A stretch of 64,000 nucleotides of DNA from Sphingomonas arvum. Its GTDB lineage: Bacteria > Pseudomonadota > Alphaproteobacteria > Sphingomonadales > Sphingomonadaceae. The DNA is taken from NCBI RefSeq assembly GCF_026013565.1, contig NZ_JAPDOB010000001.1:434001-498000 (forward strand). Reading direction: 5' to 3'. Under the pieces are notes generated by a model. It had not been told where the DNA came from. It saw only the letters and a program-made list of their open reading frames with translations, and made no database searches. Below, piece by piece: positions 32,793 through 43,741 of the stretch. Each line of letters opens with the position of its first letter. Positions within the stretch are counted from its first letter, which is position 1. Made by a program: the position numbers and the translations under genes.

Positions 32793-35700
32793 AACTTAAC
32801 GCCGAACGCGACGCCGTAGCGGCGCGGCTCCAGCGTGAACACGTTGGTGAACAGGCCCGAGCTGGCGTCCTGCACGAACTGGCCGGTGATGGCATCGTTG
32901 GCCGTCGCGTTCTGCACGAACGCGCGGGCAAACCAGCGGTCCTGCGGCCCGTTCAGCTGCACCTGCGCGTTCAGCACCGCGAAGCTGTCGACCTTGTCGA
33001 TGGGCCGGTTGAAGCTGCGCGCATAGAAGCTGCCCGTCCAATTCCAGTCGGCTCGCGGGACCAGGCTCAAGCCGTTGCCGAAGCGGAAGGTGTATTGCGC
33101 ACCGGCCGACAGCTTCCAATTAGGCGCCTGCGGCAGCTCGTTGCCCGACAGGTCCTGCTCGATGCCAGTGCTGATCGTGAACGGCAGCGAGCCGGTGGGC
33201 GTACCGAAGGCGGTGCGCAGGGCGGCGTTAGGGGCTGAGATGGCCGACTGCAGCGCTTCCACCAGCGAGAAGGCGCCGGTGGTGTTGGTGCCGGGGATCG
33301 GCACCGGCCCGTTCAGGCCCAGCACCGCGCCATTGACCGCGCCCACGAAGGCGTTGACCGCGGCGGGCGGCAGGGTCGGGCTGGTCACCACGAAGTTGGC
33401 GCCGCCGGCCAGGTCCTTGATGATCACCGCGCTGGCCAGGCCACCCGACGGATCGCGCGGGTCGACCAGGCTCAGGTCCTTGATCTTGGACTTGAGGTAG
33501 CTCGCCGACAGGTTGATCAACAAGTCGCGCGCGGGCCGTAGCACCAGCTCCGCCTCGCCGCCGTAGATCGACGCGTCCGTGTTGTCGTTGACGGACGTGC
33601 GGGCCACGATTCGGCTCAGCTGCAGGCCCTTGTAGTCGTACAGGAAGCCCGACAGGTTGAACCGCACCGCGCCCCCGGCGAACGTGTTCTTGCTGCCGAC
33701 CTCGAACGCGTTGATGGTTTCCGGCTCGAAGGTCGGCGACACGTTGAAGGACGGGTCGATAGGCGGATTAAGACCGCCCGATTTGTAGCCTCTCGACGCC
33801 GATGCGTAGAGCAGGTTGTTGGGCGTCAGCTGGTAATCCACCACCGCGCGTCCGGTGAGGCGACCGAACTTGACGTTGGCGATCGCCTGCGGCTGCGCTC
33901 CGGCGACGGAGGCGTCGGCATCGTAGGGCCCGACGCCTAGCGCCGGAATGCCGGTGGTGAGGAACGGCGAGGTCGTCGCGTCCACCAGGCCGATCGGCGC
34001 CGCCCAGCTGAGGATCGGCGCGCGCGCGACCTGCGTCTTGTCGTCATGGTTGTAGCGCAGGCCGAGGGTAAACTTCAGCCGGTCACTAGCCTGGAAATAG
34101 GCTTCTCCGAACAGGCCGTAGCTCTTCAGCCGGAAATCGCTGACCTCCGAATTATAGAAGGGCGGCGCCTGGAAGAGCGGCGGGACCGCTGCTCCGCCGA
34201 GCACCCCGGCGGTGGTGATCAGGCTGCCCAACACGCCCGACGCATAGTCGAGGCCGTAAGAGGCTACATAGTAGTTGGAGTCGGTGAACCGGTTGTTGAG
34301 GTAGATGCCGCCGATCAGGAAGTTGAACGGCCCGTCGAAGTTGGAGTCGAGGTGGCCTTCGATGCTGTACTGCCGCGAATGGCTGTTGGAGCGGTCGTAG
34401 TCGCCGCCGCGCGGGCTGCAGCTGTTGACCTGGCCACCATAGATGCCGCTGTAGAGCGTGTTAGTTTCCGACACGCAGAACGGCCCGCCCAGCCCGTTCG
34501 GAACCAGCGCCTGATAGGCAGGACCGAAGGTGGTCGGGAACAGGGCAGCGGCGATCGCCAGGTTGGTGAGGCCCGGATTGCCCACCAGGCTGTTGGCCGC
34601 GACCAGGTTATAGTCGGTGCGGCTGTCGACCAGCTGCTTCTGGTAGCCGCCGGTCACCGTCACGCTGAACTGGGACCCGAGGTCCTGTTCCAGCCGGCCC
34701 ATGAGGAAGCTCTCGCTGGCCTTGTAGGTCGGCTTGAAATCGATGTTGACGGTCCGCAGGTCGTTCGGGTTGACCACGCCGTTGTAGAAGGCGTCGACCG
34801 GGCTGTTGAGGTTGACGAGGCCCAGGTTCAGCCCCGCGACCAGTGCTTGGAATGCGGGCGGTGCGGTCAGGAAACGGGCGCGGATGAACTGCTGTGACGA
34901 CAGGGTCGCGGCCAGGGTGGAACGGCCGTTGACCGTCTCATATTCCAAGCTGTCGGGCAGGCAGCCGAGCACGCCGGTCGGATCGTTGTTGCACAGCTGC
35001 TTCTGGATGCGGCTGCGGTCGTCCTTTTCGCGGAAGCGGTAACCGACGATGTCCAGCGTGGTGCTGGAGCTCGGCCGCCAGCGGACCGACCCACGCAATG
35101 CGTAGAGGTCGCGTCCGTCGATCCGGCTATTGTCGAAGATGTTCTTGGTATAGCCATCGCGGCTGAGGAAGTAGCCGGCCACGCGCACGCCCAGAGTGTC
35201 GGTGATCGGCACGTTCAGCATGCCGGTCGCTTTCAGCGACTTGTAATTGCCGTATTCCAGCGTGCCGTTCATGGCCACGCGGGACAGGTCCGGACGGGCG
35301 GTGATGAAGTTGACTACGCCCGACGTCGCGTTGCGGCCGAACAGGGTGCCCTGCGGTCCCCGCAGCACCTCCACCCGCTCCAGGTCGAAATACTCCGTTT
35401 CGAACAGGCGCGTGCTGGTCAGCGGCATGTCGTTAACGTGGATGCCGGTCGCCTGGTCGCAGGAGAAGCCGACGCACAGGTCGCCAATGCCGCGGATGGT
35501 GAAGCTGGACGAGGTGAAGTTGGTCTTGGTGAACGTAACGTTGGGCAGGCTGAGCTGAAGGTCGGTGGCATTGCTGATCTGCTGCCGCTCCAATGCCTGG
35601 CCGGTGAAGGCGGAGACGGAGATCGGCACCTGCTGCAGCGCTTCGGAGCGGCGCTGGGCAGTGACGATGATGTCTCCGCCGGCCGTTTCTCCGGTGGCGG

Positions 35701-35896
35701 ATTGCTGCGGCTGGGCGCTCTGGGTTGTGCCGCTCTGCGCGTCGCCGCTCTTGTCCTGGTCGGCTCCGGCGCCGGTTTCGATGTTGCCGGTCGGCGGCGC
35801 TCCGCCCGGTTCGGGCACCGTCTGCGCGGCGGCCGGACAAGCGAATGCGATCGCCGCGGCGGAAGCCCCGGCGAGATACAATGAGCCACGAACCAT
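32789..35896 (-). CDS. TonB-dependent receptor (large, FecA/OMR type without obvious ligand signature)
   Basis: The 1035-residue receptor begins with a signal peptide (GASAAAIAFACPAAAQ). The TonB box region is GGDIIVTAQRR, the plug has SVSAFTGQALE, the RGI-type triplet and EYFDLERVEVLRGPQGTLFGRNATSGVVNFI, and the barrel ends in GVAFGVKF. The plug holds an unusual Cys pair (CVGFSC). GGGAGC lies before the ATG at 35896. Receptors of this subfamily commonly serve uptake of hydrophobic or plant-derived substrates in sphingomonads. It is divergent to the Baeyer-Villiger cluster, so the ligand may be the substrate of that pathway (inference). Confidence 0.87.
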   Translation of the reverse strand: MVRGSLYLAGASAAAIAFACPAAAQTVPEPGGAPPTGNIETGAGADQDKSGDAQSGTTQSAQPQQSATGETAGGDIIVTAQRRSEALQQVPISVSAFTGQALERQQISNATDLQLSLPNVTFTKTNFTSSSFTIRGIGDLCVGFSCDQATGIHVNDMPLTSTRLFETEYFDLERVEVLRGPQGTLFGRNATSGVVNFITARPDLSRVAMNGTLEYGNYKSLKATGMLNVPITDTLGVRVAGYFLSRDGYTKNIFDNSRIDGRDLYALRGSVRWRPSSSTTLDIVGYRFREKDDRSRIQKQLCNNDPTGVLGCLPDSLEYETVNGRSTLAATLSSQQFIRARFLTAPPAFQALVAGLNLGLVNLNSPVDAFYNGVVNPNDLRTVNIDFKPTYKASESFLMGRLEQDLGSQFSVTVTGGYQKQLVDSRTDYNLVAANSLVGNPGLTNLAIAAALFPTTFGPAYQALVPNGLGGPFCVSETNTLYSGIYGGQVNSCSPRGGDYDRSNSHSRQYSIEGHLDSNFDGPFNFLIGGIYLNNRFTDSNYYVASYGLDYASGVLGSLITTAGVLGGAAVPPLFQAPPFYNSEVSDFRLKSYGLFGEAYFQASDRLKFTLGLRYNHDDKTQVARAPILSWAAPIGLVDATTSPFLTTGIPALGVGPYDADASVAGAQPQAIANVKFGRLTGRAVVDYQLTPNNLLYASASRGYKSGGLNPPIDPSFNVSPTFEPETINAFEVGSKNTFAGGAVRFNLSGFLYDYKGLQLSRIVARTSVNDNTDASIYGGEAELVLRPARDLLINLSASYLKSKIKDLSLVDPRDPSGGLASAVIIKDLAGGANFVVTSPTLPPAAVNAFVGAVNGAVLGLNGPVPIPGTNTTGAFSLVEALQSAISAPNAALRTAFGTPTGSLPFTISTGIEQDLSGNELPQAPNWKLSAGAQYTFRFGNGLSLVPRADWNWTGSFYARSFNRPIDKVDSFAVLNAQVQLNGPQDRWFARAFVQNATANDAITGQFVQDASSGLFTNVFTLEPRRYGVAFGVKF

Positions 35897-36096
35897 GCTT
35901 TGCTCCCTCATCGCCCCCGTGGGGCAACACCGACCGCCGGTCGCACGGGCGACCGACCACAACGCCAACGAGCCGGGTGTCCCTCCTCCAAGGGTGCCCC
36001 CCTCCAAGCGGCCAGGCCCTTGCGGACCTCGCCATCTGGTCCCACACATGAGGGCACGGGCCCCGGCCCACTGTCAAGCGCGCTGGTGAGGACTGG

Positions 36097-37629
36097 ATGC
36101 TGAAGACACGGGAGCAAGACAACGAGGGAGTGCCGCAGCATGTCGACGTGCTGATCGTCGGCGCTGGCCTCTCCGGCATCGGCGCCGCCTGGCACCTCAG
36201 CCGCTACTCGCCCGACCGCAGCTTCGTCATTCTCGAAGGCCGGGAGGCGATCGGCGGAACCTGGGACCTGTTCCGCTACCCGGGCCTGCGCTCCGACAGC
36301 GACATGTACACGCTGGGCTACAGCTTCGAGCCGTGGACCGACTGCAAGGCCATCGCCGATGGGCCGTCGATCCTCCGCTACGTCAACGAAGTCGCCGACA
36401 AGTACGACATCCGCCGCCACATCCGCTTCAAGCACCATGTGGTCAGCGCCGACTTCGACAGCAGCACCGGCCGCTGGACGGTGGAGGCCAGGCGCACCGA
36501 CACGGACGAGTCGGTGACGCTCACCGCGAACTGGGTCCACATGTGCAGCGGCTATTACAACTATGCCGAAGCCTACCTGCCGGACTTCCCCGGACAGGAG
36601 CAGTTCGCCGGTCGCTTCTTTCACGCGCAATTCTGGCCCGACGACCTCGACTTCCAAGGCAAGAAGGCCGTCGTGATCGGCAGCGGCGCGACGGCCGTCA
36701 CCATCGTGCCTGAAATGGCCAAGGGCGGCGCCGCACACGTCACCATGCTGCAGCGCTCGCCGACCTATATGGTCAGCCGCCCGGCGGTCGACAAAGTCGC
36801 GAACGGATTGCGCAAGATGCTCGGCGACAAGGCCAGCTACAGCGTGGTGCGCTGGCGCAACGTGCTGCTGCAGCAAGCCTTCTTTCAGCTTGCGCGGCGC
36901 CGGCCCGACACCATGAAGCGCATGCTCCGCAAGGGCCTGCTCAAGGAACTGCCGCCCGACTACGAGATCGACCGGCATTTCAACCCGGCCTACAATCCGT
37001 GGGACCAGCGGCTGTGCCTGGTGCCTGACGCCGACCTGTTCGCCGGCATCCGCGACGGCACGGTCGAGGTCGTCACCGACACGATCGAGACGTTCACGGA
37101 AACCGGCGTGAAGCTCACGTCCGGGCGCGAGCTTGAGGCGGACATCGTGGTCGCCGCAACCGGCCTCAAGCTCCAGCTGCTCAGCGACGTCGCCTTTTCG
37201 ATCGACGGCGTGCGGCAGCAGCTCAACAAGAAGATGACCTACAAGGGCATGATGTTCGGCGACGTGCCCAACCTCAGCTACAGCTTCGGTTACACCAACG
37301 CGTCCTGGACGCTGAAGGCGGACCTCATCGCCACCTACCTGACGCGCCTCCTCAACCACCTGCGCGACCGAGATGTGCAGATCGCCTGTCCCAAGCAGCA
37401 GCCCGACGTCGCCGAGATCCCGTTCCTCGACTTCACCTCCGGCTACGTTCAGCGCGCGCTGTCGATCCTGCCCAAGCAGGGCGACCGGGCGCCGTGGAAA
37501 CTACACCAGAATTACGCGCTGGACCGGCTGTCGCTGAAGCTCGGCAAGGTGGAGGACGGCGTGATGCAGTTCGCTCGCGCCGACGCCCGGGCGGTGCCGC
37601 CGCGCTCGCTGACGAAGGAGGTCGCATGA
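36097..37629 (+). CDS. flavin-containing Baeyer-Villiger-type monooxygenase
   Basis: The 510-residue FAD/NADPH monooxygenase has two Rossmann motifs (VGAGLSGIGAAWHLSR; VIGSGATAVTIVPEM) and the BVMO fingerprint FxGxxxHxxxW in FAGRFFHAQFWPDD, together with GTWDLFRYPG. The enzymes insert oxygen next to a carbonyl, converting ketones into esters or lactones. The gene is the first of a tightly coupled run (ATGA overlap with the SDR). The start at 36097 follows a weak GGTGAGGA. Confidence 0.9.
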   Translation: MLKTREQDNEGVPQHVDVLIVGAGLSGIGAAWHLSRYSPDRSFVILEGREAIGGTWDLFRYPGLRSDSDMYTLGYSFEPWTDCKAIADGPSILRYVNEVADKYDIRRHIRFKHHVVSADFDSSTGRWTVEARRTDTDESVTLTANWVHMCSGYYNYAEAYLPDFPGQEQFAGRFFHAQFWPDDLDFQGKKAVVIGSGATAVTIVPEMAKGGAAHVTMLQRSPTYMVSRPAVDKVANGLRKMLGDKASYSVVRWRNVLLQQAFFQLARRRPDTMKRMLRKGLLKELPPDYEIDRHFNPAYNPWDQRLCLVPDADLFAGIRDGTVEVVTDTIETFTETGVKLTSGRELEADIVVAATGLKLQLLSDVAFSIDGVRQQLNKKMTYKGMMFGDVPNLSYSFGYTNASWTLKADLIATYLTRLLNHLRDRDVQIACPKQQPDVAEIPFLDFTSGYVQRALSILPKQGDRAPWKLHQNYALDRLSLKLGKVEDGVMQFARADARAVPPRSLTKEVA

Positions 37630-38441
37630 AGCTCGACGGGCGGGTCGCCGTCATCACCGGGGCAGGCAGCGGCATTGGCCGTGGCATTGCGCTGGCGTGC
37701 AGCCGGCGCGGCTGCGGCGTCGCCATCGCCGACGTCAGCGAGGACGGCCTGCGTGAGACGGCCGGCATGATCCGCGGGGTCAAGGTCACCACCCACAAGC
37801 TCGACGTCACAGACCGCGCCGCCACCGCCGCCCTGCCGCAGTCCGTGCTGGCTGAGCATGGCCGCGTCGACCTCTTGGTCAACAACGCGGGCGTCGCGAT
37901 CGGCGGCACGTTCGAGCAGGTCGACGAGGCCGACTTCGATTGGCTGATGGAGGTGAACTTCCATGCCGTCGTGCGCTTGACCCGCGCTTTCCTGCCGCTG
38001 CTGAGGACCCGCGATCAGGCCCGCATCGTCAACGTGTCCAGCCTTTTCGGCCTGATCGCACCGCCCGGTCAGACCGCTTACTCCGCCGCCAAGTTCGCGG
38101 TCCGCGGCTTCTCTGAATCGCTCCGGCGAGAATTGGAGGAGGCCGCCTCGGCGGTCGGCGTCACGGTGGTTCACCCCGGTGGCATCAACACCAACATCGC
38201 CCGCAACGCCCGCCCGCCACGCCACGTCTCCAACGAGGAAGCGGCGCAGATGGCGGAGGAGCGCGACCGCTTTCAGAAGTTCCTGCGCATGTCGCCGATC
38301 AAGGCGGGCGAGATCATCGTCTCGGCTGTGGAAGGCGAGAAGCCCCGCGTGCTGGTCGGCAACGACGCCAAGATCGGCAGCCTCATCGAGCGGCTGGCCC
38401 CGATCGGCTATTGGAACATCCTGAAGCGGAGCATGTCATGA
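37626..38441 (+). CDS. short-chain dehydrogenase/reductase
   Basis: The 271-residue SDR has TGAGSGIG, the NNAGVAIGG motif, catalytic Ser in NVSSLFG and YSAAK. Its long C-terminal region and SVVHPGGINTNIARN-like ending suggest an alcohol dehydrogenase of hydrophobic substrates. The ATG overlaps the upstream stop by 4 nt, and the downstream hydrolase overlaps its stop by 4 nt. In the pathway it could oxidise an alcohol to the ketone used by the monooxygenase. Confidence 0.9.
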   Translation: MKLDGRVAVITGAGSGIGRGIALACSRRGCGVAIADVSEDGLRETAGMIRGVKVTTHKLDVTDRAATAALPQSVLAEHGRVDLLVNNAGVAIGGTFEQVDEADFDWLMEVNFHAVVRLTRAFLPLLRTRDQARIVNVSSLFGLIAPPGQTAYSAAKFAVRGFSESLRRELEEAASAVGVTVVHPGGINTNIARNARPPRHVSNEEAAQMAEERDRFQKFLRMSPIKAGEIIVSAVEGEKPRVLVGNDAKIGSLIERLAPIGYWNILKRSMS

Positions 38442-39367
38442 GGAACTGGGCGATCGGCGGCACGGCGGTCCTTGGAGGGATGCTCGGGGCCGGCCTATAC
38501 AGTGCGCGCGTGGCGAAGCGCGCCGAGCGGCAGGTACCAATGACTGGGCGGATCGTCGAGGCCGGCGAGTTCCGGCTGCACGTGACGGAGCAGGGCGAGG
38601 GCAAGCCGTTGCTCCTGATCCACGGCCTTGGTGCGACGCTGGGCAGCTTTGCGCAGAATATGGTCGATGAACTGGCGAAGGACCACCGGGTGATCCGGGT
38701 CGATCGGCCGGGCTCCGGCTACTCGCCGCGCTTGCCGAGCCGGTCGCAGCACCTGACCGACCAGGCAGAGGCGATCGGCGCGCTGATCGACGCCATGGGG
38801 CTGGAGAAGCCGACCCTGGTCGGCCACTCGCTGGGCGGTGCGCTCAGCCTGCATGTGGCGGAGCGTTATCCCGACAAGGTCGGCGGGCTGGCGCTGATCG
38901 CCCCGGCGACCCAGCCGGTCCACAACGTGCCGGAGGTGTTCCGCGGCCTGATGGTGCCGCTCCGGCTCGCCCGCCTGGTGTCGATGACCATCGCAGTGCC
39001 GCTCGGCATGGCGACGCGGGACGCCGTTCTGAAGCAGGTGTTCGCGCCCGAGCCGGTGCCGGCCGATTACCTGACGGCTGGGGGCGGTGCGCTGGCGCTG
39101 CGCCCGGGCAATGTGGAGGCGGCCTGCGGAGACCTGCAACTGGCCCGCTCCGATGCGGAGGAAATGGTGGCGCGCTACCCGCAGCTGAAGCTGCCGGTCG
39201 CCATCCTGTTCGCGCGCGAGGACAATTTGCTCGACTATCGCGAGCATGGCGAGAAGACGGCGCGGGAGATACCGGGCGCCCGACTGACGCTGACTGACGG
39301 CGGCCACATGCTGCCGTTCACCCAGCCGGTCGAAACGGCCAAGTGGGTGCGCAGCGCAATCGCTTGA
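38438..39367 (+). CDS. alpha/beta hydrolase
   Basis: The 309-residue enzyme has an N-terminal membrane-anchor or signal helix ([20 protein letters not shown]), [13 protein letters not shown], the nucleophile elbow GHSLGG and FAREDN/GGHMLPF with the acid and catalytic His. It fits a lactone or ester hydrolase acting on the product of the Baeyer-Villiger step. It starts with ATGA overlap with the SDR and ends 11 nt before the GMC gene. Confidence 0.9.
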   Translation: MRNWAIGGTAVLGGMLGAGLYSARVAKRAERQVPMTGRIVEAGEFRLHVTEQGEGKPLLLIHGLGATLGSFAQNMVDELAKDHRVIRVDRPGSGYSPRLPSRSQHLTDQAEAIGALIDAMGLEKPTLVGHSLGGALSLHVAERYPDKVGGLALIAPATQPVHNVPEVFRGLMVPLRLARLVSMTIAVPLGMATRDAVLKQVFAPEPVPADYLTAGGGALALRPGNVEAACGDLQLARSDAEEMVARYPQLKLPVAILFAREDNLLDYREHGEKTAREIPGARLTLTDGGHMLPFTQPVETAKWVRSAIA

Positions 39368-39378
39368 AGGAGGTGTCG

Positions 39379-41046
39379 ATGGCGACGGACGAGCTCGAAG
39401 CGGACTATGTGATCGTCGGCGCGGGCTCGGCCGGGTGCGTCCTGGCCGCGCGGCTGAGCGAGGACGCGGGGACCCGCGTGGTCCTGCTGGAGGCGGGCGG
39501 CGACGACCGGCCGGGCAAGGAGCGGGGGCAGTGGCTGTCCAACATCTGGATCCACGTACCGCTCGGCTATTCGCAGGCGCTGAAGGACCCAAAGGTCAAC
39601 TGGCTGTACACGACGGAAGCCGACCCGGGCAGCAACGGGCGCCAGCATGTCTGGCCGCGCGGCAAGGTGCTCGGCGGCTCATCCTCGATCAACGCCATGC
39701 TCTACGTGCGCGGGCAGCGCGCCGATTACGACGGCTGGCGCCAACTCGGCTGCGACGGATGGAGCTGGGAGGACGTTTTCCCCTACTTCCGCAGGGCGCA
39801 GCATCAGGAGCGCGGCGAGTGCGAGATCCATGCGGTGGGCGGACCGCTGCACGTCTCCGACCCAGCGGACGGGCACGAGGTGAGTGAGGCGGCAATCGCC
39901 GCCTGCGAGAAGCTTGGCCTGCCGCACCGCGACATCAATGGCCCCGAGCAGGAAGGGGTCGGCTGGTTCCAGGTAAACATCAAGGACGGAAAGCGCTGGT
40001 CGGCCGCTGTCGCCTACCTCCATCCGGCGATGGACCGGCCCAACCTGCGGGTTGAAACGCGCGCCCTGGCCCGGCGCGTGCTGTTCGAAGGGCGCCGCGC
40101 GGTCGGCGTGGAGTTCGAGCAGCGAGGCACCCGGCGGGTGGTGCGCGCGCGGCGTGAGGTGATCCTCAGCGGTGGCGCGATCAATTCGCCGCAGCTGCTG
40201 GAGCTGAGCGGGATCGGGCAGGGCGAGCGCCTGCGCCAGCTCGGGATTGAGCTGGTGCAGGACCTCCCCGGCGTCGGCGAGAACCTGCAGGACCATTATG
40301 TGGTTGGAGAGACCTACCGGCTGAAGAAAGGCATCGTGTCGGTCAACGAGCTGGCCCGCGGACCCCGGCTGCTGCGCGAGGTGTGGCGCTACATGCGGGA
40401 GAAGCGCGGCCTGCTGACCTTGTCGGCGGCGCATATCGCCGTCTTCTGCAAGTCACGGCCGGACCTTGCCGGGCCCGATATCCAGTTTCACATCCTCCCC
40501 GCCACCATGGACGCCGAAAAGCTGTCCAACGAGCAGAAGATGGAGCTGGAAAAGGAACCCGGCCTGACGATCGCGCCGTGCCAGTTGCGGCCGGAGTCAC
40601 GCGGGTCGGTGCACCTGAAGTCGACCGATCCAGCGGCCCATCCGGCGATCGCGCCCAATTACCTCAGCAACCCCCTCGACGAGGAAGTTGTCATAGCGGC
40701 GCTCAAATGGGGTCGCCGGATCGCCGGGACCGATCCGCTGGCCGGCTACATCGATCATGAGACCAATCCCGGCGTTGATGTCCAGACCGACGAGCAGCTG
40801 CTGGACTATGCGCGGGAGATGGGCACGACCATCTACCACCCGGTCGGCACGTGCGCGATGGGCCGGCATGATCGGGCGGTGGTCGATCCGGAGCTGAAGG
40901 TGGTCGCCGTCGAGGGCCTGCGCGTGGTGGATGCCTCGATCATGCCCCGCCTTATCAGCGGCAACACCAATGCGCCGACCATCATGATCGCGGAGAAAGC
41001 CGCCGACCTGATCAAGGCCGCCGCGAAGGAGCGGGTGGCGGCCTAG
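39379..41046 (+). CDS. GMC family oxidoreductase (choline/alcohol dehydrogenase-like)
   Basis: The 555-residue FAD enzyme begins [20 protein letters not shown] and has the GMC signature [40 protein letters not shown] and the catalytic His in [19 protein letters not shown] provides a strong ribosome-binding site. It probably oxidises a primary or secondary alcohol of the pathway. It ends on the CTAG shared with the convergent aldehyde dehydrogenase. Confidence 0.92.
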   Translation: MATDELEADYVIVGAGSAGCVLAARLSEDAGTRVVLLEAGGDDRPGKERGQWLSNIWIHVPLGYSQALKDPKVNWLYTTEADPGSNGRQHVWPRGKVLGGSSSINAMLYVRGQRADYDGWRQLGCDGWSWEDVFPYFRRAQHQERGECEIHAVGGPLHVSDPADGHEVSEAAIAACEKLGLPHRDINGPEQEGVGWFQVNIKDGKRWSAAVAYLHPAMDRPNLRVETRALARRVLFEGRRAVGVEFEQRGTRRVVRARREVILSGGAINSPQLLELSGIGQGERLRQLGIELVQDLPGVGENLQDHYVVGETYRLKKGIVSVNELARGPRLLREVWRYMREKRGLLTLSAAHIAVFCKSRPDLAGPDIQFHILPATMDAEKLSNEQKMELEKEPGLTIAPCQLRPESRGSVHLKSTDPAAHPAIAPNYLSNPLDEEVVIAALKWGRRIAGTDPLAGYIDHETNPGVDVQTDEQLLDYAREMGTTIYHPVGTCAMGRHDRAVVDPELKVVAVEGLRVVDASIMPRLISGNTNAPTIMIAEKAADLIKAAAKERVAA

Positions 41047-42476
41047 CCGCGCTTCAGCATCGCCTTGGCAACCCGCCGGGCGAAGTTGCCCCAAGGCGGA
41101 CCCAGCTTCTCGAACGCATTCCAGGCGCCAACCTTGTGCACGGCGCGCGCGTGGCTGAATCGCTTGAAACCTTCCTTGCCGTGGTAAGCGCCGATCCCGC
41201 TTGCCCCGACCCCGCCGAACGGCAGGCTTTCCTGGGCGATGTGCAGCAGGGTGCCATTAAGCGTCACCCCGCCCGAGATCGTTCGGTCGAGCACATGGCG
41301 TTCCCGCCACTGGTCCTTGGTGAAGCAGTAGAGCGCCAGCGGCCGGTCGCGCCCGTTCACGAAGGCGATCGCCTCGTCCAGCGAATCGTAGGGCACGATC
41401 GGCAGGATGGGGCCGAAGATCTCCTCGCTGGCAAGGATGGTCTCTTCCGGCGCATTGAGCACGACGGTCGGCGGCACCTTGCCCGCGCTCGCCGCTTCGG
41501 CTTCGCCATGGGTCATGACGGTCGCGCCGCCGCTGCGCGCCGCCTCGATGGCGCCGAGCAGGCGGTCGCGGTGACGCTGGCTGATGACGCCGGAATAATC
41601 CGGATTGCCGGCGACGGTCGGATAAGACTGCCGCACCTCCGCCAGCAGCGCGTCGGCCAGCGCTTCCGCCTTGTGCCTGGGCACCAGGACATAGTCCGGG
41701 GCGATGCAGGTCTGGCCGGCGTTGAGGAACTTGCCGAAGGCGATGCTGCGCGCCGCCTTGGGCAAGGGGTAGTCGTCGCACAAGATGACTGGCGACTTGC
41801 CACCCAACTCGAGGGTGACGGGCACCAGATTCTCGGCGGCGGCCTTGTAGACCTGCCGGCCGACGGCGGTCGAACCGGTGAACAGCAGGTGGTCGAACGG
41901 CAGCGACGAGAACGCTCGGCCGATCTCCACGCCGCCGGTAACCACCGCAACCTCCTCCTCGTCGAACTGCCCGGCGACCGTCTCCTTGAGCAGTTCGGCA
42001 AAGGCTGGCGTCAGCTCCGATGGCTTGATCAGCGCCCGGTTGCCCGCGGCAATGGCGTCGACCAGCGGCGAGAGGGCGAGCTGCAGCGGATAGTTCCACG
42101 GGCTGATGATGCCGATCACGCCCAGCGGTTCGTGCCGCACCCACGCCTTGCCCGGCTGAAAGTTGATGCTCACGTGCCGCTTCTCCGGCCGCATCCATTT
42201 CACCAGGTTCTTTCGCGCATGGCGAATGGCGCCTAGCGTCGGAACCAGTTCCATGAGCTCGGTTTCGATACGGGCGCGGACGCCAAAATCTTCCGAAATC
42301 GCAGCGGCGAAGCGGTCCACGTTGCTGCGGACGAGGGCAGCGAGCCGGTCGATGCGATCGAGGCGCAGTTTTAGGCCGGCCGGCGGATGGCGACGGGAGG
42401 CGAGGTGCTGCAAGTCGAACTGCCGGCGCAATGCGGCGTTATCGGTAGCGGGCTGGCGAGGGTCGGCATCGGCCAT
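41043..42476 (-). CDS. coniferyl-aldehyde-dehydrogenase-type NAD(P) aldehyde dehydrogenase
   Basis: The 477-residue enzyme shows [21 protein letters not shown], the catalytic Glu in ELGGKSPV and the catalytic Cys in [13 protein letters not shown]. The pattern [13 protein letters not shown] and the short length are those of the CalB (coniferyl aldehyde dehydrogenase) branch. It oxidises aldehydes to acids. The ATG at 42476 is preferred because the alignment begins there; a longer reading to 42557 lacks support. It faces the GMC gene. Confidence 0.88.
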   Translation of the reverse strand: MADADPRQPATDNAALRRQFDLQHLASRRHPPAGLKLRLDRIDRLAALVRSNVDRFAAAISEDFGVRARIETELMELVPTLGAIRHARKNLVKWMRPEKRHVSINFQPGKAWVRHEPLGVIGIISPWNYPLQLALSPLVDAIAAGNRALIKPSELTPAFAELLKETVAGQFDEEEVAVVTGGVEIGRAFSSLPFDHLLFTGSTAVGRQVYKAAAENLVPVTLELGGKSPVILCDDYPLPKAARSIAFGKFLNAGQTCIAPDYVLVPRHKAEALADALLAEVRQSYPTVAGNPDYSGVISQRHRDRLLGAIEAARSGGATVMTHGEAEAASAGKVPPTVVLNAPEETILASEEIFGPILPIVPYDSLDEAIAFVNGRDRPLALYCFTKDQWRERHVLDRTISGGVTLNGTLLHIAQESLPFGGVGASGIGAYHGKEGFKRFSHARAVHKVGAWNAFEKLGPPWGNFARRVAKAMLKRG

Positions 42477-42583
42477 GTCGGGCGCTCCGCGATGTTTATC
42501 CGAGCGACGTGATACGCCGCCATTGTTCTTCAGGGAAGGACCCGGTCGCACCGGCACGTCTGCCGGGGCTATCCCAAACAGAA

Positions 42584-42615
42584 AGAGGCTGCGGAACCGG
42601 AGTTCCGCAGCCTCT
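42584..42615. terminator. strong hairpin terminator
   Basis: AGAGGCTGCGGAA (42584-42596) pairs with TTCCGCAGCCTCT (42603-42615), 13 bp with loop CCGGAG. On the minus strand it is followed by a T-rich stretch (TTTCTGTTTG), so it ends the outer-membrane protein gene transcript, separating it from the aldehyde dehydrogenase downstream. Confidence 0.85.
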
Positions 42616-42668
42616 AATCTTTGCTTAGCCGTGCGTTGGCGGGGCTCACAGCGGAGCCCCGCTTCAGC

Positions 42669-43433
<765 letters not shown>

Positions 43434-43741
43434 ACGCTTGCCCCTTTTATGGTGAGCTCTGATTAGCGACAAGAACTCATAAGAAGAAGTTAATGTTCGT
43501 TTCAGGTCCGCACCAAGTAGCAACACTTGTCTGACCTGAAAAGCTCAAACTGTTTATATCAGTGCTGTCCTTTACTACTCGATGGCCGTTCCGGGCCTCC
43601 GAGACCATTGGATCAGCAAGCTCAGATACGCGAGAAGCCTGCTGTAGTTCCAGCCACGCGCTGTTTCGGCGGCTGATTGTTGCGGTGATGCAACAGCATC
43701 AGCGGCTGCAACACGCTTTGAACGCTGCTAGCGGGACGGGC
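43434..43741. other. intergenic region between outer-membrane protein and IMPase-family gene
   Basis: The 308-nt spacer between two divergent genes is richer in A/T than its surroundings (AAGAACTCATAAGAAGAAG, CTCAAACTGTTTATATC). It should hold the promoters of both. A short, weak open reading frame on the plus strand (43562 on) merely extends the IMPase start. No RNA gene or repeat seen. Confidence 0.6.

Noticed and set aside
31259-33238. 659-codon open frame on the plus strand
   Set aside because: It is the alternative frame of DUF2141, DUF4010 and the antisense of the receptor gene, composed of Arg/Ala/Gly-rich sequence without any domain.
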